40,692 nucleotides of DNA from an uncultured Parafilimonas sp. GTDB lineage: Bacteria > Bacteroidota > Bacteroidia > Chitinophagales > Chitinophagaceae. Positions 16,609 through 25,196 of the stretch are shown in pieces. The stretch is from the NCBI GenBank assembly GCA_937892395.1, contig CALAGJ010000067.1, positions 1-40,692 on the forward strand. Direction: 5' to 3'. Positions within the stretch are counted from its first letter, which is position 1. Every line of letters begins with the position of its first letter. Below the pieces are notes generated by a model. The model saw only the letters and a list, made by a program, of their open reading frames with translations. It was not told the DNA's origin and did no database searches. The translations under genes were made by a program, and so were the position numbers.

Positions 16609-17391
16609 ATGCAATTTGAACTCAAACAATTAGAAAAATTCAGATACATTGAAGAGGGCAGCGGACCTCCATTGGTATTATTGCATGGCCTCTTTGGTGC
16701 ATTGAGTAATTTTGGAAGTTTGATTGAATATTTTAGGCACCAGTACACTGTCTATGTGCCTATGCTACCAACCTTTGAACTTGATTTATTGCATACCACT
16801 GTGGGTGGTTTTGAAAAATATATTCATAAGTTTATTGAGCGAAAAGGCATAAAAGATTATAACCTGCTTGGTAATTCATTAGGAGGCCATATATCTTTGG
16901 TTCACACACTTCGTCACCCAGAAAACATTCGCTCTCTAATCCTTACGGGAAGCAGCGGACTGTATGAAAATGGCATGGGAGACACCTATCCGAGACGTGG
17001 AGATTATGCTTATATAAAAAGAAAAACAGAGCTCACATTTTACGATCCTGCTACTGCCACCAAAGAATTGGTGGATGAAGTATATGCCACAAGCAATAAC
17101 AGACTTCACCTTATACGCATTCTGTCCTTGGCAAAGAGTGCTATCAGAAATAATCTTGGTGAAGAACTCAGTCAAATCAAACAACCTACTTTACTGATAT
17201 GGGGCAATCAAGATGTGGTAACCCCTCCTTTTGTAGGAAAAGAATTTCATAAATTACTCCCCAGCAGTGAATTACATTTAATCGATAAATGTGGACATGC
17301 TCCTATGATGGAGCAAGCAGATGAATTTAACAGAATATTGGACAGTTTTCTGTCAAAAATTTATGCGCATACTGCAACATTGGCCACATAA
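16609..17391 (+). CDS. Alpha/beta-hydrolase fold enzyme
   Basis: A 260-residue cytoplasmic protein with a full alpha/beta-hydrolase core: oxyanion motif LLHGLFGALSNF, nucleophile elbow GNSLGGH (Ser90), acid WGNQDVVTPP (Asp) and a catalytic His in DKCGHAPMMEQ. Substrate is unknown; family relatives include esterases and C-C hydrolases. The 180-bp gap upstream holds a TTATTTG box about 25 nt before the start. The CBS gene follows after 28 nt, with a TAATTTTG box overlapping this gene's stop codon. Confidence 0.85.
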   Translation: MQFELKQLEKFRYIEEGSGPPLVLLHGLFGALSNFGSLIEYFRHQYTVYVPMLPTFELDLLHTTVGGFEKYIHKFIERKGIKDYNLLGNSLGGHISLVHTLRHPENIRSLILTGSSGLYENGMGDTYPRRGDYAYIKRKTELTFYDPATATKELVDEVYATSNNRLHLIRILSLAKSAIRNNLGEELSQIKQPTLLIWGNQDVVTPPFVGKEFHKLLPSSELHLIDKCGHAPMMEQADEFNRILDSFLSKIYAHTATLAT

Positions 17392-17419
17392 TTTTGTCTT
17401 CTATTAAAGACACTTAACA

Positions 17420-18082
17420 ATGCTGATTAATGAGTTGATATTATCCCAGGTTCCAATTTTAAAAAAAGAAGATACCATTGCTGAAGCACTGCTTGCTTTT
17501 GAAGATGCTAAGCTTACACAGTTACCCATTGTTGAACAGGATAAATTAATTGGACTTATAGATGAAGAAGCCATTGCGGATGTACAGGACGACTTGCATG
17601 TAGAAGCTACCTTTAATGACCTCATGCCAATTTATGTTTATCCTGAGCAGCATCTACTGGAAGCACTTAAAAAATTATCTGTAGAAAATGCAGATTTAAT
17701 TCCTGTTATCCATCAGGATACAAAAGAGTATATGGGGGTTATTCTTTTATCTGAGTTGATTAAAAGTGTGGGCATTTATATGAATGCTACAAGTCCAGGT
17801 GCTGTGGTTGTATTAGAAGTAAATCCTTATCAATATTCATTTGGAGAATTGTGCAGATTGATTGAAACAAACGACGCATTCATTACGCAGTTAAATACTT
17901 ATATCAATAAAAGTACTGGCATGATGTCTGTAAGTATCAAAGTAAATAAAAATGAAGTTTCTGATATTGTGGCCACATTACAGCGATACGAGTATCAGGT
18001 AAAAGCCTATTTTGGTGATGAACATTTTGCCAATGAACTCCGAGAAAATTATGAACACCTAATGAATTATTTAGATATTTGA
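17420..18082 (+). CDS. CBS-pair protein with C-terminal ACT-like region
   Basis: The 220-residue protein has two CBS motifs in the first 125 residues (ILKKEDTIAEALLAFEDAKLTQLPIV, GLIDEE; then LLEALKKLSVENADLIPVIHQ, GVILLSEL). CBS pairs bind adenosyl nucleotides and act as energy sensors. The C-terminal 85 residues (GAVVVLEVNPYQYSFGELCRLIE...MMSVSIKVNKNEVSDIVATLQRYEYQV) look like an ACT-type fold. No catalytic domain is attached, so it is a regulator for an unidentified partner. Confidence 0.85.
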   Translation: MLINELILSQVPILKKEDTIAEALLAFEDAKLTQLPIVEQDKLIGLIDEEAIADVQDDLHVEATFNDLMPIYVYPEQHLLEALKKLSVENADLIPVIHQDTKEYMGVILLSELIKSVGIYMNATSPGAVVVLEVNPYQYSFGELCRLIETNDAFITQLNTYINKSTGMMSVSIKVNKNEVSDIVATLQRYEYQVKAYFGDEHFANELRENYEHLMNYLDI

Positions 18083-18165
18083 TTGGATGGTTCTTTAACA
18101 TGCTGCTTCTTTAGTCTTAACTCTTCAAAGCCCTATATTTACCGATTTTATCTGTGAATGCATGC

Positions 18166-19620
18166 ATGAATAAGTTCCTAAAAACTATTTTATTATTTTC
18201 TTTTTCAATTTTTTGCACAGCAGTTTTGCATGCACAGTCCGATTCAATTCCTACAATCATTTCTTCCATTGATACTACCATTAAATCTGATAGCGGCAGC
18301 AAGCTAAAATATGTGGCAGGTATAGCGGTATATGGCAATCTGAAAACAAAACCATTTATCATTGAAAGGGAATTTTCTTTTAAACAGGGAGATTATGTAT
18401 TGGCAGCTGAACTACCCGAAAAACTTGAGTTTGCCAGAAGACAACTCATTAACACTGGCTTATTTCTTCAAGTAGAAGTAAGAATAGAAAACCAGTTTGA
18501 AGATATTGTCTTTATTTCAGTTTTAGTAAAGGAACGCTGGTACATTTTCCCACTACCCTATTTCAAATTAATAGATAGAAATTTTAATGAATGGTGGGTT
18601 ACCCAAAATGCCAGTTTAAGCAGGGTAAACTATGGGGCCAAAATAATTCATAATAATTTTAGTGGCAGAAATGATAAACTAAACCTTTGGCTCATTACCG
18701 GATATAGCAGACAGCTGGCACTAAAGTACGAACGACCCTATGCATTCAAATCTTTGAAATTTGGATATAATGCTTTTGTAAATTTGAATAAGCAAAAAGA
18801 GCTCAACTATGGCAGCAATAACAGCAAGCAACTTTTTTACAACAATCCCGATGATTATGTAAGGGAAAGTATGCGTTTGCAATTTGATCTAACTTATAGG
18901 CCAGCCATACTCACTAAGCATACTTTTAGAATTGGATTTACCTCTGAAAAATTATCAGATAGTATAGCCCAAAGAAACCCAAATTATTTGCCAAATGGAT
19001 TATCAAAAGTTAATATTCCAGAATTATCTTATACAGTCAGATACTACAATACAGACTATAATGTATATCCTCTCAAAGGATTTCAGATAGAAGCAAACCT
19101 TACAAGACAAGGCGGATTTAAAGGCCCAATAGATGCTACCACGCTCCGTGTCATTTCATCTTATACGCAACCTATATCTGCTAAAGCACAAATACAATAT
19201 CAATACGGTGGCATACTCCGTGTGCCTTTTAATCAACCATTTTATACCAAACAACTTTTTGGCTATGGCAATATTTTTATGAGAGGATTGGAGTATTATG
19301 TGATAGATGGAGTGGCAGGAAGTGTAGGCAGGGTAACAGGCAGGCGACAATTTTTTAATTTTATTGTACCCCTACCAGCCAGTTCAAGAAATAAAAAGAA
19401 ATTTGAAGTACCAATTATGATTTTAGGAAAACTGTATGGTGATGCGGGCTATGCCTACGATAAAAATCCCGGCACCAGCATACTCAATAATCGCTTTTTA
19501 TATTCAGGTGGTGCAGGACTTGATATTGTAGCGGCTTATGATATTGTATTAAGATTTGAATATAGCTTTAACCAGTTTGGCGAAAGTGGTTTTTTCTTCC
19601 ATGCAAGAAAAGACTTTTAA
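18166..19620 (+). CDS. BamA/TamA-like outer-membrane beta-barrel protein with short POTRA region
   Basis: The 484-residue protein runs from ATG 18166 (MNKFLKTILLFSF, signal peptide ending LHAQ); a GTG at 18154 is less likely. After the signal, one or two POTRA-type repeats (VYGNLKTKPFIIEREFSFKQGDYV, INTGLFLQVEV, VLVKERWYIFPLPYFKL) precede an Omp85-type beta-barrel. It is shorter than BamA (about 800 residues), so it is probably an accessory Omp85 family member. Aromatic-rich C-terminal strands end in HARKDF, the usual final Phe of outer-membrane barrels. Confidence 0.83.
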   Translation: MNKFLKTILLFSFSIFCTAVLHAQSDSIPTIISSIDTTIKSDSGSKLKYVAGIAVYGNLKTKPFIIEREFSFKQGDYVLAAELPEKLEFARRQLINTGLFLQVEVRIENQFEDIVFISVLVKERWYIFPLPYFKLIDRNFNEWWVTQNASLSRVNYGAKIIHNNFSGRNDKLNLWLITGYSRQLALKYERPYAFKSLKFGYNAFVNLNKQKELNYGSNNSKQLFYNNPDDYVRESMRLQFDLTYRPAILTKHTFRIGFTSEKLSDSIAQRNPNYLPNGLSKVNIPELSYTVRYYNTDYNVYPLKGFQIEANLTRQGGFKGPIDATTLRVISSYTQPISAKAQIQYQYGGILRVPFNQPFYTKQLFGYGNIFMRGLEYYVIDGVAGSVGRVTGRRQFFNFIVPLPASSRNKKKFEVPIMILGKLYGDAGYAYDKNPGTSILNNRFLYSGGAGLDIVAAYDIVLRFEYSFNQFGESGFFFHARKDF

Positions 19621-19739
19621 GCTACATGCTGCCATTAATTGAAATTTTTCAAATCTATTACTCCTATATTCACACCCCAAATCTGAAACAATAAACTCCA
19701 TAGCCGAATAAATAAGTGAGTATTTGCAAAATGATGATT

Positions 19740-19932
19740 TTACCTGGCTAACAGATGTATTTTAGATGAACCATTAGCCAACTTAGATTTAAAAGCCCAG
19801 CAAACCTTGCTCATGGTTCTATAATTCATGAAAAAATCTCAAAAGCAGCCAATGGGTGTTGTGCTTAGTTAACAGCAATTGCACGAAGTAGAAAAAGTAG
19901 CAGACTCCATGTTTCTAATAAAAAATGGCAAA
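19740..19932 (+). pseudogene. Fragment of an ABC-transporter ATPase gene (C-terminal half)
   Basis: In one reading frame from 19762 the DNA gives LDEPLANLDLKAQQTLL (Walker B/D-loop), then a stop (TAA 19822-19824), FMKKSQKQPMGVVLS, another stop (TAA 19870-19872), and QQLHEVEKVADSMFLIKNGK. This is the region from Walker B to the H-loop of an ATP-binding subunit. Walker A and the signature motif are absent. Just upstream, before LDEP, the frame appears shifted. The H-loop reads Q where His is usual. The relic joins a transposase fragment at about 19933. Confidence 0.78.
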
Positions 19933-20719
19933 AGGGGAACATTAGTAGCATCTATAAAAGGCACATTATCCAAAAATTTTATAAAAGTATTGCTGAAACT
20001 TAGCATGGACAAGCGTTTGCAGGTAATGGAAGCAACCCTTGATATGGCAAAAAATATGGAAGCTGCTGTAAAAACAGTATTTACAGATGCTCAATTGGTT
20101 ACTGATAGATTTCAGGTAATAAAGCTAGCAATGGAGGCCTTGCAACATATCAGAATCAATCAAAGATGGAAAGAATTGGATAAAGAAAAGGAAGCCATAA
20201 AATAGCCAAACAAACAAAAAGTATGAGCCGGAAGTATTGGAGAATGGCGATACCCCTAAACAGCTATTAGCAAGATGCAGATATATTTTGGCAAAAAAGA
20301 AAACTGGACTATAAATCAGGAACAAAGAGCATTCATCTTGTTCAAAAAATATCCGCATATACAGCAAGCCTATCAGCTCACTCTATCATTAATAAATATT
20401 TATGCTTATAAAAATATGGAATTAGTCAAAATAAAATTTACACTATGGATTGAAGAAGTATTAGAAAAAGAAACAAAAGAATTTTATACAGTAGCAAACA
20501 GCGTAAAAAATAACTTAGAAAACATCCTTATTTTTTAAAATACAGAAATACAAACGCAAGTGCAGAATCTTTCAACTCAAAATAAAGCTACTCAGGGCTA
20601 ATCAAAGAAGTGTGATAGATGTACCATTTTCCTTTTCAGATTTTTTAAACTTTTTGCTCAGTCCCCAGAATATAAATGTGAGCCCTCCTTTCATTCATGC
20701 AATACCTTCTATCCATTAA
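19933..20719 (+). pseudogene. Decayed ISL3-type transposase (C-terminal part)
   Basis: The frame from the ABC relic continues directly into KRGTLVASIKGTLSKNFIKVLL, then TLDMAKNMEAAVKTVF and LVTDRFQVIKLAMEALQ, the DDE core of ISL3-type transposases. A frame change near 20205-20215 gives KYEPEVLENGDTPKQLLARCRYIL, which returns to the first frame near 20296 for ENWTINQEQRA and NIYAYKNME. A third change near 20538 gives NTNASAESFNSK (acidic residue near 20575), and a fourth gives IKLLRANQRSVIDVPF. The last stop is near 20717. The N-terminus and terminal inverted repeats are missing, so the element is dead. Confidence 0.82.
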
Positions 20720-20731
20720 TTAAAAAATAGA

Positions 20732-22135
20732 CTATACAAGAGGAAGCTTCATCAATGCATCCTTTATCGCATGCTTATCGGGTTCAAAATTTCCTTTGGC
20801 ATACATATAGGTTTGTATTTGCTGCTGAATATTTTTTATTGTATCTATATGAGATTGTTCAATGCCCTTAGTGAGTAGGATAGCATCAAAATTTCTTATA
20901 TTAAAATATTCAATGCCTGTTTGTACTGTTAACCATTTGTTTATAATATCAGCTGTTAAACTTAAAAACGCTGTATTATCGTTATCTGTATCTAAATTGC
21001 TTATCATGGTTTGATCAAACAAAATAGACTTTCGTACTTCTGTTGTTGTATAAATATTCTGAGGAATATTATCTGCTATTATTTTTGGATCCTGTAGCAC
21101 AGCTTTCTTTTTGGTTGATTGTATTCTGTTTCGAATGAACAAGATTGAAAAAACTATTATTGCAAGTGTGGGTACAATCCAAAGTAGTTTTCGGTTGTCA
21201 ATAATATCCATAGGAAAAAGTTGAATATTATTTGGCATGGCCGCTTGCACACTAAATGAAAGTGCCGTAGATATTTTTGTTTCATAATTTCCTTTTGAAG
21301 GATTAAAAAAACTAAATCGTACAGCAGGTAGTTGTACAAGGCCTGGTGTTTTTACTACAAATGGGAAGTCAAAAACTTTTTCTCCTGATACAGGAAAACT
21401 ATCTGTTCGTATATACTGGGAATCTGTAGCATCAAAAAATTCAACTCCCTGAGGCCAGTTGACAATTGGTGCATTGATGGCATCAAAATTTCCTTGCCCT
21501 TTTATAGAAATAATAAAATGATTTGTTTGACCTGTGGTAGATGATGTGTCTGATATTTTTGTTTCAATATTAAATCGGCCGGTTACATTTTTGAAATCGC
21601 CGGGTCTGCCTTTTTGGGGCAATGCCTTTACCCGTATTGTTTGTGTAGGAGCAGTGATTGTTGTTTTATAATTATGATAATCGTAAGGATACTCTGTGCT
21701 TCTTATCATAACATTGATGGGCATAGTAGAAGTGTCAATATAAAGGGTACCTGCTTGCAGGGGTGTAAGCTGCACTTTGCGGAGTACAGTTACATGGTAT
21801 AGCAAGTCATTGTAGGGTTCTATTGTTCCTGTATCCGGTATATTCAATTCCACTACACTACAATTTTCAAAGTTTGGTTGTAATGGATTGATTAATTGAT
21901 AATCATATAAAGCATATAATTTATAGCTAACACTGAGCGGCTCACCGGTATAAACTTCTTTTTTATTAAGTGAAGCTTTTATAAATAAATGCTTTGGTAT
22001 TTCTTGAATAACAATATTTGTTTGCTGCTGGGCATACCTATCGATCATTGTATCGGATGGCAACACCGAGTTTTGATTTTGCGCAGCAAGACCAAATAAA
22101 ACAAAACAGGAAAAAATGGTGATATATAATTTCAT
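20732..22135 (-). CDS. BatD-like protein
   Basis: The 467-residue protein runs from ATG 22135 (MKLYITIFSCFV, signal peptide ending AAQ); a TTG four codons upstream is less likely. It has repeated beta-sandwich regions (HLFIKASLNKKEVYTGEPLSVSYKLY, GRFNIETKISDTSSTTGQTNHFIISIKGQGNF) as in BatD oxygen-tolerance proteins, a transmembrane helix around residues 309-328 (LLWIVPTLAIIVFSILFI), and a cytoplasmic C-terminal helical tail. BatD normally works with BatA, BatB, BatC and a MoxR ATPase, none of which is in the window, so this is an isolated paralog. It stops 13 nt after the transposase relic. Confidence 0.75.
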   Translation of the reverse strand: MKLYITIFSCFVLFGLAAQNQNSVLPSDTMIDRYAQQQTNIVIQEIPKHLFIKASLNKKEVYTGEPLSVSYKLYALYDYQLINPLQPNFENCSVVELNIPDTGTIEPYNDLLYHVTVLRKVQLTPLQAGTLYIDTSTMPINVMIRSTEYPYDYHNYKTTITAPTQTIRVKALPQKGRPGDFKNVTGRFNIETKISDTSSTTGQTNHFIISIKGQGNFDAINAPIVNWPQGVEFFDATDSQYIRTDSFPVSGEKVFDFPFVVKTPGLVQLPAVRFSFFNPSKGNYETKISTALSFSVQAAMPNNIQLFPMDIIDNRKLLWIVPTLAIIVFSILFIRNRIQSTKKKAVLQDPKIIADNIPQNIYTTTEVRKSILFDQTMISNLDTDNDNTAFLSLTADIINKWLTVQTGIEYFNIRNFDAILLTKGIEQSHIDTIKNIQQQIQTYMYAKGNFEPDKHAIKDALMKLPLV

Positions 22136-22316
22136 AAAACGATACAAAATAATCGGAAAAAAGAAATGAGATGCTGCACATGCATGCTTAAATCGAAATA
22201 TTATGAGTTGACATGGAAATAGTGCCCATATTGTCCATTTTTTTTACTCAATGCTTTATACGATTCGTGTTAAAATCATTTTTATCTAAGCATTACATAC
22301 ACCTTAAAACCTTTAT

Positions 22317-22347
22317 TTGTTCATAACGAAAAGCAATATTTACTTTG
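22317..22347 (+). promoter_or_regulatory. Candidate Bacteroidota promoter for the histidine kinase gene
   Basis: TTG at 22317-22319 and TACTTTG at 22341-22347 have a 21-nt gap, the same gap as at the epimerase promoter. The ATG at 22355 follows at once, giving a near-leaderless transcript. Confidence 0.4.
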
Positions 22348-22354
22348 ATGCCAG

Positions 22355-23506
22355 ATGGTCAATCTCTTTCAAAGAAAAAATATCTTATACCTCTGTGCAT
22401 TTGCACTTGTAGTGCTTGCAGTTTTATATGCAGAATATTTGGCAGCTCATATTGCAGCGGATGAAAAAAAGCGTGTAGAAACATGGGTAGAGGCACAACG
22501 CACCATAATCTATACGGAAGACAATGCAAGCCTGACACTGGCCTCAAAAATATCTTCTGAAAATACTGATATTCCCATTATTGAAACTGATGAGCAAGAT
22601 CGTATTAATCCGGCTAATTGTTTAAATGTAGATAGCCTTTCTGTGGCAACTGATAGCAACTTCTTACCCCGCAAGTTGAAGCAATTTAAAAAACAACACA
22701 AACCAATTCTTTTGGTGCTTTCCGAAGATCCCTATACTGCAAATAATTACTATTATGGAGACAGTACACTGCAACAACAGGTAAGGTACTATCCAATCGT
22801 TTTGATACTTGTGGCCGGTGTTTTATTTTTTATCATTTTTAGGGCACAGCATACCGCTTACAAAAGTGAACAAAATCAACTTTGGGCCGGTATGGCAAAG
22901 GAGACAGCACATCAGTTGGGCACCCCTGTTACCAGTTTGAAAGGATGGGTAGAAGTATTAAAAGAAAAACCGGACATACATGCATTGGCCACTGAAATGG
23001 AAAAAGATGTAGATCGATTAGAGTTGATATCCGATCGTTTTGGTAAAATTGGAAGTCAACCTCAATTGGAAGAAATAAATCTATCAGACAGAATAAATTC
23101 AATGATAGATTATATTAGGAAAAGAGCAGGCGGAAGGGTTAATTTTCAATTTCAACAACCATATGATGAAGTTATAGCTGTGGTGTGCGCACCATTGTTT
23201 GATTGGGTGATGGAAAATCTTTTAAAAAATGCTTTGGATGCCATGGAAGGTAAAGGCATCATCAGTGTTATTTTATCAGAAACAGTAAGTGAATTAATCA
23301 TTGATATAAAAGACACTGGCAAAGGAATAAATAAGCAGGATATATTGAAAGTATTTAACCCTGGGTTTACCACAAAAAAAAGGGGATGGGGCTTGGGATT
23401 GACGCTAAGCAAACGCATAGTAGAACAATATCATAAGGGCAGTCTTACCGTATTACAAAGTGAGCCGGGCAAAGGCACAACTTTTAGAATAGTATTGAAT
23501 AAATAA
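22355..23506 (+). CDS. Orphan sensor histidine kinase
   Basis: The 383-residue inner-membrane protein has two transmembrane helices (about residues 8-28 and 146-166) flanking a roughly 115-residue periplasmic sensor of unknown type. The H-box is KETAHQLGTPVTSLKGW (His186), common in Bacteroidota kinases in place of HELRTPL. The ATPase part has the N-box MENLLKNALDAM, DTGKGI, and GWGLGLTLSKRIVEQYHKG. No response regulator is adjacent, so its partner is elsewhere. It is divergent from the BatD-like gene. Confidence 0.9.
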   Translation: MVNLFQRKNILYLCAFALVVLAVLYAEYLAAHIAADEKKRVETWVEAQRTIIYTEDNASLTLASKISSENTDIPIIETDEQDRINPANCLNVDSLSVATDSNFLPRKLKQFKKQHKPILLVLSEDPYTANNYYYGDSTLQQQVRYYPIVLILVAGVLFFIIFRAQHTAYKSEQNQLWAGMAKETAHQLGTPVTSLKGWVEVLKEKPDIHALATEMEKDVDRLELISDRFGKIGSQPQLEEINLSDRINSMIDYIRKRAGGRVNFQFQQPYDEVIAVVCAPLFDWVMENLLKNALDAMEGKGIISVILSETVSELIIDIKDTGKGINKQDILKVFNPGFTTKKRGWGLGLTLSKRIVEQYHKGSLTVLQSEPGKGTTFRIVLNK

Positions 23507-23547
23507 TAAAATACAAAATTCAAAATGCTTGTTTCTTCCCAACTTTT

Positions 23548-24273
23548 TCATTGACCAGTATTTGTAAATCTCAAATAAGGCTTTATCATGTCAAAAGTAC
23601 TATCACTCAATCCATAAGTTCTTTTTACATCATCAATAGAATTAAACCCTCCTATCGAATTTCTAAATTTTACAATTCGTTTACTCAGTACGTCGCCAAT
23701 GCCCGGCAATGCTTTCCACTCCTCTTCAGAAGCAGTATTGATATCAACAATTGAATAAGATTTTTTTCTTGAAGGTTTATCTTCGTATCCATTATTGTCA
23801 TTGCTTTTATCCGAATAGCCTTCTATGCTTACAAAAGGGATTAATGCATTTGCTTCTTCTTCTTTCAAACTATAAATTTTTCTCAAATCCTCCGGCTTGC
23901 GAAATCTTCCGCCTTTATTGCGATAGTTCATCAGTATCTGTACCGTTCTTTCTTGCAAGCCCATTTGAAGCCAACCTTTCTCTGATAATGTATTGGGGTC
24001 AAATCGAAATGGCTCTAATTTTATTGTAGCTGATTGGCCGTTGCGATCATCATTTTTGTAGCTATTGTTTGAATATTTTTCACCCTGATGTTGATACCTT
24101 ACGATTGAATCAATCTGAGCTTGTAAAACTTTATCTACTTCTGGTCTGATTTCATTTTTTGGAAATAAAACTGGCAAGAAAATTACAATTACAATCAACC
24201 CTAATAGGATAAAAATAGCATTTCTATCCCGCTTAGTAAAATAGAGCAGTGATTTTAAAAACTCATTTTTCAT
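23548..24273 (-). CDS. ComEA-like helix-hairpin-helix protein
   Basis: The 241-residue protein has an N-terminal transmembrane anchor (about residues 19-36, IFILLGLIVIVIFLPVLF) and three HhH-type motifs: GWLQMGLQERTVQILMNYRNKGGRFRKPEDL, then INTASEEEWKALPGIGDVLSKRIVKFRNSIGGF, and DVKRTYGLSDSTFDMIKPYL. These resemble the DNA-binding module of ComEA, which takes up DNA across the periplasm during transformation. Many Bacteroidota have such proteins without full competence genes, so the role is uncertain. It is convergent with the histidine kinase gene. Confidence 0.85.
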   Translation of the reverse strand: MKNEFLKSLLYFTKRDRNAIFILLGLIVIVIFLPVLFPKNEIRPEVDKVLQAQIDSIVRYQHQGEKYSNNSYKNDDRNGQSATIKLEPFRFDPNTLSEKGWLQMGLQERTVQILMNYRNKGGRFRKPEDLRKIYSLKEEEANALIPFVSIEGYSDKSNDNNGYEDKPSRKKSYSIVDINTASEEEWKALPGIGDVLSKRIVKFRNSIGGFNSIDDVKRTYGLSDSTFDMIKPYLRFTNTGQ

Positions 24274-24319
24274 AGCATATTGTTTGGTGGAGTAAAGTTA
24301 TGACTTACACAATAGATAA

Positions 24320-25195
24320 CTAAGATGTTTTATTATTTTTCCATCCTGCCAAGGCTAAACCTTCTACATCCATCGGCATCCTGCTCATATTCCACCTTCC
24401 TAAACTGGTTGCATATAAATAGGAGGAGCCGATAATGCTAAAAGCAATATTTGTTGGGTTGCAAAGGGTATGTGCTTCCCAGTCTTCTACTAATAAATGA
24501 ATTTCCTGTTGCTTATTTACGCTGTAGATATGATTTGGAGTGTAGCAGGAAATATAGAGATTGCCTGATTTATCAAATGCAATGCCGTCAGGACAGGTTC
24601 TGGGCAAAGTGCAATACACTTCTCTTTTACCTGCACTACCATCATCATTTATTTCAATTCGTTCTACTCCGGGTAGCCATGTGCAAACAACATATAAATA
24701 TTTTTCATCAGCATCCAAACACATACCGTTTGCAAAATTGAAAGGACCTTCATGCCACACCATGCCATTACCTTTAGTATCGAATTTAAAAATTTTTCCG
24801 GACACCGTCCTGAAGGCACCGCTTTCAGACACATATAGCATACCATTGCTGTCAAATACTGGATAGTTTGGTATATTAAATTTTTCATCATCCGCACCAT
24901 CTGCAAATAAGGACAATTGATTGTTGCTTAAATCTAATTTCCACACACAATGATTTTTAAGATCGCATGCAGCAAGCCACTCAGCGCCTGGAGCGAATGC
25001 TATGCCCAATGTAAAGCCACCCGTGTTTGCCATTTCTTTTATCTCTTTACCATCAGGAGAAATACGATAAATCTGACCTGCTTCGCCACCTGCCCACACA
25101 GATCCGTCGGGATGCATGGCTACACATTCCGGATGATCAAGTCCATCAGCAAAAACGCTCACATCTTTTATATTTATTTCCTGCATGACATTCAT
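24320..25195 (-). CDS. SMP-30/gluconolactonase-like beta-propeller enzyme
   Basis: The 291-residue protein runs from ATG 25195, which lies 2 nt past the stop of the dehydratase gene. An in-frame extension to 25282 would overlap that gene and is rejected. Motifs such as HPECVAMHPDGSVWAGGEAGQIYRI, NYPVFDSNGMLYVSESG, FANGMCLDADEKYLYVV and CPDGIAFDKSGNLYISCY are the propeller repeats of SMP-30 lactonases, which bind a divalent metal and open aldonolactones. The neighbouring enolase-superfamily dehydratase suggests a shared sugar-acid route. Confidence 0.85.
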   Translation of the reverse strand: MNVMQEINIKDVSVFADGLDHPECVAMHPDGSVWAGGEAGQIYRISPDGKEIKEMANTGGFTLGIAFAPGAEWLAACDLKNHCVWKLDLSNNQLSLFADGADDEKFNIPNYPVFDSNGMLYVSESGAFRTVSGKIFKFDTKGNGMVWHEGPFNFANGMCLDADEKYLYVVCTWLPGVERIEINDDGSAGKREVYCTLPRTCPDGIAFDKSGNLYISCYTPNHIYSVNKQQEIHLLVEDWEAHTLCNPTNIAFSIIGSSYLYATSLGRWNMSRMPMDVEGLALAGWKNNKTS

Positions 25196-25196
25196 T

